Shown here in pieces: positions 1 through 5,232 of a stretch of DNA of 5,232 bases. Source of the DNA: Chitinophagaceae bacterium UBA1946 (GTDB taxonomy: Bacteria > Bacteroidota > Bacteroidia > Chitinophagales > Chitinophagaceae); NCBI GenBank assembly GCA_002336815.1, contig DDEU01000087.1:1-5232 (forward strand), given 5' to 3'. The translations under genes were made by a program, and so were the position numbers. How positions within the stretch are numbered: the stretch's first letter is position 1; each line of letters starts with the position of its first letter. Below the pieces are notes generated by a model. It did no database searches. It saw nothing but the letters and a program-made list of their open reading frames with translations, and was not told the DNA's origin.

Positions 1-26
1 TTTCATAGGATATTGGATTTTAAAGC

Positions 27-60
27 GGGACTAGATTTCTATCTTGGTCCCTTTTTTTTT
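27..60 (+). terminator. Rho-independent terminator of a + strand gene outside the window
   Basis: GGGAC (27-31) pairs with GTCCC (47-51). Inside it, TAGA (32-35) can partly pair with TCTA (38-41), leaving a small asymmetric bulge. Nine T residues follow directly (52-60), the classic intrinsic terminator layout for + strand transcription. The gene it ends must lie to the left of position 1. Read on the minus strand the same hairpin is followed by GCTTTAAAA, a poor U-tract, so it would be at best a weak terminator for recQ, which arrives convergently. A second T8 run (80-87) is preceded only by a weak GCC/GGC stem. The rest of 1-113 shows no gene I can support. Confidence 0.7.
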
Positions 61-113
61 GCCTTCCGGGGCTGACACGTTTTTTTTATCGTTTATTCCG
101 CAAAGGATTTCGA

Positions 114-2021
114 TTAGAGTTTATTTACCAGTTTACCTTCTTTATTAAAAAAAATCTTTTTCTCTTCCTGCAGGTAATCCAGCACTTTCCAGTACTGCTG
201 TTTTTTGATCTTAGATAAAGGTTGTAGTAACCCGTGTATGGAAACAGGCGCTTCATTTACCACGGTGAGGATATGCTGGTGGATGGCATCAAAATCTTCT
301 GTACTGATAACAAGGGCCTGCTGGTTGATGCAGTTATCACAGATACCACATTTTTTTTCGAGGGGGCTGTTAAAATAACCGGCTATTTGCATGCTCCTGC
401 ATTGAATGGTACTTTCTGTAAAACCCGTCATGGCAGCAACCCGCTGTTCAAACAACTGCTTTCGCTTTGTAAAATCCTTTAAGTTGATGGAAAAGCTGTC
501 TGCATACATCCTGTTTTGCAATAGCAGCAATTGTGGTTTATCCTTTTGAGGTTGATAGGCCACCAGCCCGAACTGAACCAGTTGCTGCAACTGCTGCAAT
601 ATTTGTTCTTTTGTTTGGCGTGTGAATTTTGCCAGGTGCTGTTCGTTGACCCCGGCCGGAAAATCGAAGATGCCTTCATAGGAACGGAGCAGGGCTTTTA
701 TCAGAACATCCAGGGACTGGTGCTGCTGTTCAAATTCGTTGAGCTCTTCCCTGCCGCAGGTAAATACCAGGGTGGAGGGTTTATAAAAAGAATCACTGAA
801 AACAAATACCGCTTCCTGCTCCAGCACTTTAATGGCATAAGTAGTAGTGAGCACATCATTTTTAAAAGCAGCGCCAAAACCTGCCAGGTCAAAATCGTAA
901 CTGTTGCCCTCACCGTTGCCTGCCGGTATTTGCAGGTAGTTCATGATATCTGTGTAAATTTTCTGGATCGTTTCTTTAGTGGGAAAACGGATAGCAGACT
1001 GTTGCTGCAGGTCCTGCAGTTCTTTTTTATTGAACAGCAGCACGGCGTATGCCCGCCTCCCGTCACGGCCTGCCCGGCCCGCTTCCTGGTAATAATTTTC
1101 CAGGCAATCAGGAACTCCGTAATGTACCACCACCCTTACGCCTGGTTTATCAATGCCCATTCCAAAAGCGTTGGTGCAGGCGATCACCCTTATTTTGTTA
1201 TTGATCCAGTCTTCCTGCTTCCTGTTCCTTTCTTCATTGCTTAATCCCGCATGATAAAAGTCTGAGCTGATATTATTAAGCTTCAGTAGTTCAGCAATGT
1301 CTTTTGTATGCTTCCGCGTTTTACAATATACAATGCCCGTACCTTTTACATTACGCAATATCTCCAGCAGCTTATTTTGTTTGGAAGGCACATCGAACGC
1401 ACTGTAAGAAAGGTTCGGCCGTTCAAAGGATTGCTGAAAGCGCTGCTGGTCTTTTGCAAACGCTAATTTTTCACAAATATCATCCTGTACATTTTTGGTG
1501 GCCGATGCAGTGAGCGCCAGTACAGGCACACCGGGCAAATGCTCCCTTAATGCAGCAATGCGGAGATAAGGCGGGCGAAAATCGTAGCCCCACTGGGAGA
1601 TGCAATGCGCCTCATCTACTGCAATTAAGCTGATGTTCATTTCCGGCAAATAATCGAGGAACAAATTTGTTTCCAGGCGCTCCGGCGAAACATAGAGGAA
1701 TTTATAATTTCCGTGAGCCGCATTCTGCAATGTTTTTTTGGTTTCAATAAAACTCATGCCTGAATAAACAGACAGGGCTAGAATGCCTTTTCGTTTTAGA
1801 TTTTCCACCTGGTCTTTCATCAGGGCGATCAGCGGACTGATCACCAGGCAGATGCCCTCCTTTTCGAGGGCCGGCACCTGGAAGCAAATGGATTTTCCTC
1901 CACCGGTAGGTAATAATGCCAGCACATCTTTTCCATCGAGTACAGCATTGATGATATCTTCCTGCAAAGGACGGAACGAGTCGTAACCCCAATATTCTTT
2001 TAAGATGTGCTGTATGGCCAA
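114..2021 (-). CDS. recQ: RecQ-family ATP-dependent DNA helicase (3'-5')
   Basis: 635 residues. RecQ enzymes unwind DNA 3' to 5' using ATP, in recombination, fork repair and suppression of illegitimate exchange. The SF2 core is complete: the Q-motif region WGYDSFRPLQ (11-20), Walker A PTGGGKS (38-44), DEAH (136-139), LTASAT (170-175), YCKT (232-235), and motif VI QEAGRAGRDGR (312-322). Zinc-module cysteines are C541, C558, C561 and C564, with spacing matching E. coli RecQ. About 220 residues separate motif VI from the first cysteine, far more than the roughly 50 in E. coli; this stretch includes helix-rich, winged-helix-like segments. A short winged-helix-like tail (about 575-635) ends the protein and no HRDC domain is evident. 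The start codon is TTG (2019-2021): no ATG, GTG or TTG lies between it and the upstream in-frame stop at 2049-2051, and the next Met is residue 68, beyond Walker A. It begins 22 bp after the copA-like gene with no convincing Shine-Dalgarno, so it is probably co-transcribed with it. The family is certain; which cellular RecQ role it fills is inference. Confidence 0.95.
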   Translation of the reverse strand: MAIQHILKEYWGYDSFRPLQEDIINAVLDGKDVLALLPTGGGKSICFQVPALEKEGICLVISPLIALMKDQVENLKRKGILALSVYSGMSFIETKKTLQNAAHGNYKFLYVSPERLETNLFLDYLPEMNISLIAVDEAHCISQWGYDFRPPYLRIAALREHLPGVPVLALTASATKNVQDDICEKLAFAKDQQRFQQSFERPNLSYSAFDVPSKQNKLLEILRNVKGTGIVYCKTRKHTKDIAELLKLNNISSDFYHAGLSNEERNRKQEDWINNKIRVIACTNAFGMGIDKPGVRVVVHYGVPDCLENYYQEAGRAGRDGRRAYAVLLFNKKELQDLQQQSAIRFPTKETIQKIYTDIMNYLQIPAGNGEGNSYDFDLAGFGAAFKNDVLTTTYAIKVLEQEAVFVFSDSFYKPSTLVFTCGREELNEFEQQHQSLDVLIKALLRSYEGIFDFPAGVNEQHLAKFTRQTKEQILQQLQQLVQFGLVAYQPQKDKPQLLLLQNRMYADSFSINLKDFTKRKQLFEQRVAAMTGFTESTIQCRSMQIAGYFNSPLEKKCGICDNCINQQALVISTEDFDAIHQHILTVVNEAPVSIHGLLQPLSKIKKQQYWKVLDYLQEEKKIFFNKEGKLVNKL

Positions 2022-2043
2022 ATGAAAATAATTCTGCCCTAAA

Positions 2044-4173
2044 TTAAATCACTTTCTTATAATTTAACCGGATAGAATTTATGGCCAGCACCACATCGCT
2101 GAAACCCATGGCCAGCGCAGCAAGACCGGGTTGCAACAAACCAACAGCTGCAACAGGTATGGCCACCACATTGTAAATAAAGGCCCAGAAAAGATTTCCT
2201 TTGATGGTGGAGAACGTATGTTTACCTAAACCCAATGCCAGCGGTAAATGCTGGATGCCTCTATTCATCAGCACTACCTGCGCCGTTTGCATGGCCAGTT
2301 GCGTTGCATCACTGAGTGATATACCAATCGTTGCTTTTGCCAATGCAGGCGCATCGTTAATGCCATCACCAACCATCGCCACCGGGGCAACAGCATTGAG
2401 CTGTTCAATGATCGTTAATTTTTCCTGCGGTGTTTTTTCGGCATACACTTCATCAATACCCAATTCCAGCGCAACTTTTTTTGTTCTTGCTTCACTGTCG
2501 CCGCTCAATAAAATTGTTTTGATCTGTTTACTGTGCAGGTAGCTGATCACCGCGGCAGCTTCTGTTCTTATCTCGTCATCCATATCAACCCAGCCGATCA
2601 ATGCATCATTCTTCAACAGGTATGCAGTGTGTGTGTTATCTGCAGTTAACCCGGCTGCAATTTTATGCGACCCTAACTGGTATTTATTTCCATTCACCTC
2701 TTCAGCAATTACCCCCAGCCCTTTTATCTCTTCCACTTTTTTCCAGAAAATAACCTTGCTGGTTTTCCATTCATTGGTAATCGCTTTCGCTACAGGATGA
2801 TTGGAATATTTTTCCAGCGAAAAAACAACCTGCTTAAATTCTGCCGCATCAATGGTTGTTTCAAATGCTGCAATGGTAAGATTGCCTTTGGTAAGAGTGC
2901 CGGTTTTATCAAACACTACCGTACGAATATTTTTAAAGAGTTCCAGGCTCCTGGCATTGCGAAAAAGGATGCCGCTTTTTGCTGCCCTGCCTAACCCAAC
3001 AGCAATGGCAGCAGGCGTTGCCAGGCCCATCGCACAGGGGCAACTGATCACCAGTACAGCAATACTTCTCATCAGCGAAGAAGTAGCTGATATGTTGAAC
3101 GCAAAATAATTGATCAAAAAAGTAAGCAATGAAATGGCTATCACTGCCGGCACAAACACCGCACTTATCTTATCTGCCAGTTGTTGTACGGGAGGCTTTT
3201 CGGTTTGCGCCTGTTTTACCAGGTTTACAATGTTGCTCAGTACCGTATCCTTACCTGTTGCAGTAACCTGTGCTTTAACAGTTCCTTCTGTAAGCAGGCT
3301 ACCGCCGGTTAACGCGTCTTTTTTTTGTTTGCTGATGGGCTTACTTTCCCCGGTAAGCAATGCTTCATTTACGTGTGCATCGCCCCATAAAATTTTACAA
3401 TCAGTGGGTACCTGTTCTCCTGTTTTGATCAGGATGAGATCGCCCACCCGAAGTTGTGCAGCTTCCACCGGGAATACATTTTCTTTGTGTTCATCGTCAA
3501 AGGCGATCATATTCGCCATCACTTTTTGCTGCTTTGATAATTTGTTCAGCTCTTTCTGCGTCATTTCAACCGCACGACGCTCTACCCACTCCCCTAAAAA
3601 TACGAGTGTGATAATGGTGGCGGTGGTTTCGTAAAAAACATAATCCATCCCCATATCGCCGATCGTGCCGGTAAGACTGTACACAAATGCGGCTGTGGCA
3701 CCAAGGGCAATCAGCACATTCATATTGGGTACTCCACCCCTAAGACTCTTCACTGCACTTACTCCAAAATAACTCATGCCCACGATATAAACAGGCAGGC
3801 AAATGCCCAACTGTATCCATGGATTCATCAAAAAATGAATATGCCAGGGCAACATGTGCAGCATTAAAACCAGCGTAAAAGGCAGACAAAAAAGAAAACG
3901 CTGTAAATGATTTTTGAAAATGTTCTGAATGTTGAATGTTGTACGTTGAATGGCTTGTGCCGGTTGATCTTCATTCACTACTTTGTATCCCAGGCTCCCT
4001 ATTCCTTTGGCAATGGCTTCTTTATTGCTGTTATCGTTCATCTCAAAACTTACATCACCACCGATGAAATTCACTTTCACATCCTTCAATCCTTCTTTGT
4101 TAAGATATTTGGTGATGGTGAGGGCGCAATTGGTGCAATCCATTCCTTCTACTTTCCATTCTACTTTTTCCAT
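2044..4173 (-). CDS. copA: Copper-type heavy-metal-translocating P1B ATPase (CopA-like)
   Basis: 709 residues; inner-membrane pump that exports a soft metal, probably Cu(I), from the cytoplasm using ATP. Domains in order: one N-terminal HMA domain with GMDCTNC (10-16; ligands C13, C16), a linker (about 68-90), membrane helices near 92-109, 119-138, 150-170 and 175-194, an actuator domain with TGES (274-277), helices near 338-360 and 368-390 with the CPC motif (378-380), phosphorylation motif DKTGT (D422), nucleotide-binding NHP (H459-P460), GDGIND (602-607), and helices near 660-680 and 682-700. The Y667-N668 pair in helix 7 and M689 in helix 8 match Cu(I) pumps, but the usual MxxSS is MGFSD, with D693 where a second Ser is expected. 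The first periplasmic loop is Met/His rich (M104, H106, M107, H111, H113, M116). ATG 4173 is the only plausible start: an in-frame stop lies at 4183-4185 and the HMA domain begins at once. The gene precedes recQ and is divergent from tsaE. Cu(I) is the likely substrate; the Asp change makes this less than certain. Confidence 0.93.
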   Translation of the reverse strand: MEKVEWKVEGMDCTNCALTITKYLNKEGLKDVKVNFIGGDVSFEMNDNSNKEAIAKGIGSLGYKVVNEDQPAQAIQRTTFNIQNIFKNHLQRFLFCLPFTLVLMLHMLPWHIHFLMNPWIQLGICLPVYIVGMSYFGVSAVKSLRGGVPNMNVLIALGATAAFVYSLTGTIGDMGMDYVFYETTATIITLVFLGEWVERRAVEMTQKELNKLSKQQKVMANMIAFDDEHKENVFPVEAAQLRVGDLILIKTGEQVPTDCKILWGDAHVNEALLTGESKPISKQKKDALTGGSLLTEGTVKAQVTATGKDTVLSNIVNLVKQAQTEKPPVQQLADKISAVFVPAVIAISLLTFLINYFAFNISATSSLMRSIAVLVISCPCAMGLATPAAIAVGLGRAAKSGILFRNARSLELFKNIRTVVFDKTGTLTKGNLTIAAFETTIDAAEFKQVVFSLEKYSNHPVAKAITNEWKTSKVIFWKKVEEIKGLGVIAEEVNGNKYQLGSHKIAAGLTADNTHTAYLLKNDALIGWVDMDDEIRTEAAAVISYLHSKQIKTILLSGDSEARTKKVALELGIDEVYAEKTPQEKLTIIEQLNAVAPVAMVGDGINDAPALAKATIGISLSDATQLAMQTAQVVLMNRGIQHLPLALGLGKHTFSTIKGNLFWAFIYNVVAIPVAAVGLLQPGLAALAMGFSDVVLAINSIRLNYKKVI
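3919..3951 (-). repeat. Imperfect ATTCAAC-type tandem repeat inside the ATPase linker
   Basis: On the minus strand this stretch is built from variants of ATTCAAC and ACATTCA: it reads ATTCAACGTACAAC, then ATTCAAC, then ATTCAGAACATT. It is in frame and encodes I75-I85 (IQRTTFNIQNI), in the linker between the HMA domain and the first membrane helix. It resembles short intergenic repeats of ATTCAAC units that I associate with Bacteroidota genomes; that link is from memory, not from this window, where it appears only once. Confidence 0.5.
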
Positions 4174-4177
4174 ACTG

Positions 4178-4185
4178 CAAAATTA
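4178..4185 (-). promoter_or_regulatory. -7 promoter box of the copA-like gene
   Basis: Minus-strand TAATTTTG fits the Bacteroidota -7 consensus TAnnTTTG. Only four bases (CAGT) separate it from the ATG at 4173, so the predicted transcription start falls on or next to the start codon. No good TTTG-like -33 box is seen at the usual 17-23 bp spacing, so activity may depend on an activator. The TAA of the box is also the in-frame stop upstream of the gene, which rules out an upstream start. Confidence 0.5.
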
Positions 4186-4200
4186 TTCATGCATGCTGTG

Positions 4201-4231
4201 ATTGAATTGCTAATGATGGAAAATATCTTTG
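4201..4231 (+). promoter_or_regulatory. tsaE promoter (-33 and -7 boxes)
   Basis: ATTG (4201-4204) followed after 19 bp by TATCTTTG (4224-4231) fits the Bacteroidota primary-sigma promoter TTTG-N17-23-TAnnTTTG, with a perfect -7 box and one mismatch at -33. Four bases (CAAC) lie between the box and the tsaE ATG at 4236, so the mRNA should be leaderless or nearly so. The -33 box falls where the back-to-back copA promoter would need its own, so the two polymerase footprints should overlap. Confidence 0.65.
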
Positions 4232-4235
4232 CAAC

Positions 4236-4649
4236 ATGGATATAAATTTTGCTTTGAAAGACATCGATAATGCAGCAGCAAGGTTTTTGTCGCTTATCAC
4301 TAAGAACAGAACCATTGCTTTTCATGGAGCAATGGGCGCTGGTAAAACCACTTTTATCCATGCGGTTTGTACGGCCCTGGGGGTGCAGGATGCAGTGGGA
4401 AGTCCAACCTTTTCTATCATCAACCAGTACCAGGCTGCCGGCAATGAACCTGTTTACCACATTGATCTTTACCGGTTAAAAGATGAAGAAGAAGCCATAC
4501 AAACAGGTGTGGAAGATTGCTTGTATTCTGGCAATTACTGTTTTGTTGAATGGCCGGAAAAAGCGGCGGGCCTTTTTCCTGAAAACACTTTGCACGTGCA
4601 GATCGTACCTGTGGATAATGATACCAGAAAGCTCACAATAAATTTGTAA
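4236..4649 (+). CDS. tsaE: TsaE, ATPase of the t6A37 tRNA modification complex
   Basis: 137 residues, near the usual length for this family (formerly YjeE). TsaE binds TsaB-TsaD and its ATPase activity keeps that complex turning over as threonylcarbamoyl is placed on A37 of ANN-decoding tRNAs; it is cytoplasmic and generally essential. Visible motifs are the P-loop GAMGAGKTT (31-39), SPTF (56-59), HIDLYRL (75-81, with D77) and the VEWP segment (104-107, E105), all in family order and spacing. ATG 4236 is the only sensible start: the upstream in-frame stop is at 4203-4205 with no ATG, GTG or TTG after it, and the next Met (M33) is inside the P-loop. No Shine-Dalgarno is present. tsaE followed by ald on the same strand is, as I recall, a recurrent Bacteroidota arrangement. 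The protein looks complete and unremarkable. Confidence 0.96.
   Translation: MDINFALKDIDNAAARFLSLITKNRTIAFHGAMGAGKTTFIHAVCTALGVQDAVGSPTFSIINQYQAAGNEPVYHIDLYRLKDEEEAIQTGVEDCLYSGNYCFVEWPEKAAGLFPENTLHVQIVPVDNDTRKLTINL
4639..4646 (+). promoter_or_regulatory. Possible -7 box for ald inside the tsaE 3' end
   Basis: TAAATTTG matches TAnnTTTG and overlaps the last codons of tsaE. It would start a transcript near 4650 and give ald a leader of about 85 nt. No clear -33 box lies at the right distance, and an 8-mer with six fixed bases arises easily in AT-rich DNA, so this is only a candidate. Confidence 0.25.
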
Positions 4650-4650
4650 A

Positions 4651-4670
4651 TTGTAAGCAACTTATAAGTT
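4651..4670 (+). other. AT-rich palindrome/hairpin after tsaE
   Basis: Two overlapping symmetric structures start right after the tsaE stop. AACTTATAAGTT (4659-4670) is a perfect 12-bp palindrome. TTGTAAG (4651-4657) can pair with CTTATAA (4661-4667) around a CAA loop, followed by GTTTT. It could be an operator for ald or a weak terminator for tsaE. The stem is AT-rich and the U-run short, so efficient termination is doubtful. Confidence 0.35.
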
Positions 4671-4681
4671 TTAAAAACACG

Positions 4682-4716
4682 TAACCGCCGGCGGGGCGAA
4701 GCCGCCGCCAGGGTTA
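4682..4716. repeat. GC-rich imperfect inverted repeat between tsaE and ald
   Basis: Outer arms TAACC (4682-4686) and GGTTA (4712-4716) flank an inner stem CGGCGG (4689-4694) / CCGCCG (4702-4707) with loop GGCGAAG. The left half also contains the perfect palindrome CCGCCGGCGG (4685-4694). The block is nearly all G+C inside an otherwise AT-rich spacer and lacks a T-tract, so it is not a standard terminator. It may be a REP-like dispersed palindrome or an RNA stem in the ald leader. Confidence 0.55.
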
Positions 4717-4736
4717 ACAAGCACTTCAATTAATTT

Positions 4737-5232
4737 ATGGCTACATCAAAACCGTTCGTTTCCCCCTCTTTTAGTTACGAAACCTTAGAAGAAACACTGG
4801 ATGTGAAACCCAAAGGGACCGAATTATATATTGGCATACCAAAAGAAACATCTTTTAGTGAGAACAGGATAGCGCTTACACCGGAAGCGGTGGGGGTAAT
4901 GATCGCCAACGGCCACCAGGTAATTATGGAAACAAAGGCAGGAGAAGGCGCCAGTTACAGCGATAAAGACTACAGTGATGCCGGCGCTAAGATCGCATTT
5001 GATAAAACCCAGGTGTATGAATGTGATATCCTGGTAAAAAGCGCCCCGGTGAGTGAGGAAGAATGTGAGTTGCTGAAGCCCGGCCAGTATATCATTTCTC
5101 CCATACACTTAGCCGTTATGAAGAAAGACATCCTTCAAAAAATGATGGATAAAAAAATTACGGCGCTCAGTTTTGAGAACCTGAAAGATGATAGTGGCCA
5201 CAATCCTATTGTAAGAAGCATGAGTGAAATTG
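4737..5232 (+). CDS. ald: Alanine dehydrogenase, N-terminal part (runs off the window)
   Basis: The first 165 codons are present, out of roughly 400 expected. The enzyme (EC 1.4.1.1) interconverts L-alanine and pyruvate plus ammonium with NAD+/NADH. After a 31-residue N-terminal extension, which I associate with Bacteroidota homologues, the family signature appears: IGIPKE (32-37), ENRIALTP (42-49, with R44 at the substrate-binding Arg position), NGHQV (58-62), GAGEG-like KAGEGASY (67-74), ILVKSAP (98-104, K101 at the conserved Lys position), IHLAV (123-127, H124 at the catalytic His position) and RSMSEI (160-165). The NAD-binding Rossmann half lies beyond the window. The related PntA subunit of transhydrogenase is the main alternative, but the retained His and the SMSEI segment favour Ald. 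ATG 4737 is chosen as the only Met before the core; the upstream sequence is AT-rich with no Shine-Dalgarno, as is usual in this phylum. Confidence 0.9.
   Translation, partial: MATSKPFVSPSFSYETLEETLDVKPKGTELYIGIPKETSFSENRIALTPEAVGVMIANGHQVIMETKAGEGASYSDKDYSDAGAKIAFDKTQVYECDILVKSAPVSEEECELLKPGQYIISPIHLAVMKKDILQKMMDKKITALSFENLKDDSGHNPIVRSMSEI

Noticed and set aside
1..6. Minus-strand ATG at 4-6, possible start of a gene leaving the window
   Set aside because: Only two codons are visible, and the strong + strand terminator beside it argues for a + gene ending to the left.
61..87. Second terminator: weak GCC/GGC stem before a T8 run
   Set aside because: The stem is only about three pairs and is separated from the T-run by several unpaired bases; the upstream hairpin with T9 is enough.
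578..600. CTGCAA-type repeat with a local inverted repeat
   Set aside because: It is explained by the Gln/Leu-rich codons of recQ (QQLQQL, residues 476-481); no sign of a separate element.
531..1244. Long open frame on the + strand opposite recQ
   Set aside because: It is fully antisense to a helicase with every motif intact and shows no recognisable domain; a shadow frame.
3110..3634. Open frame on the + strand opposite the ATPase, rich in Ser, Cys and Val
   Set aside because: It mirrors the actuator-domain codons of the ATPase; the composition comes from the complementary strand and no family is recognisable.
4161..4460. Minus-strand open frame across the divergent spacer and tsaE
   Set aside because: It overlaps the start of both well-supported genes and has no recognisable domain.

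Overview
The window reads as ordinary chromosome from a member of the Bacteroidota, most likely the Chitinophagaceae or a close relative. The evidence is TAnnTTTG -7 promoter boxes, the near absence of Shine-Dalgarno sequences, AT-rich spacers between moderate-GC genes, and the typical protein sequences (an alanine dehydrogenase with an N-terminal extension placed after tsaE, and a RecQ helicase of about 635 residues). I see no insertion sequence, integrase, CRISPR array, tRNA, rRNA or obvious foreign cassette. No new multi-gene system is evident; the points of interest are architectural.

Layout. Positions 1-113 are a short spacer holding a rho-independent terminator for a + strand gene that ends left of the window. 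It lies between that gene and the convergent recQ. Positions 114-4173 carry two minus-strand genes, copA-like then recQ, 22 bp apart and probably one transcript. The first is a copper-type P1B ATPase with an N-terminal metal-binding domain. The second is a RecQ-family helicase with a TTG start and a displaced zinc module. A 62-bp divergent spacer (4174-4235) follows. Then come tsaE (4236-4649, t6A tRNA modification), an 87-bp spacer with two palindromic structures (4650-4736), and the first 165 codons of an alanine dehydrogenase (ald) that runs off the right edge.

How the genes relate. I see no shared pathway. The ATPase handles metal efflux, RecQ genome maintenance, TsaE tRNA modification, and Ald interconverts alanine and pyruvate. 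The best regulatory observation is in the divergent spacer. Both copA and tsaE have a perfect TAnnTTTG box ending exactly 4 nt before their only usable ATG, which predicts two back-to-back leaderless or nearly leaderless mRNAs. Other points worth checking are a Ser-to-Asp change at a metal-ligand position in the last membrane helix of the ATPase, an intergenic-looking repeat inside its inter-domain linker, a large region inserted before the RecQ zinc module, and a GC-rich inverted repeat between tsaE and ald.
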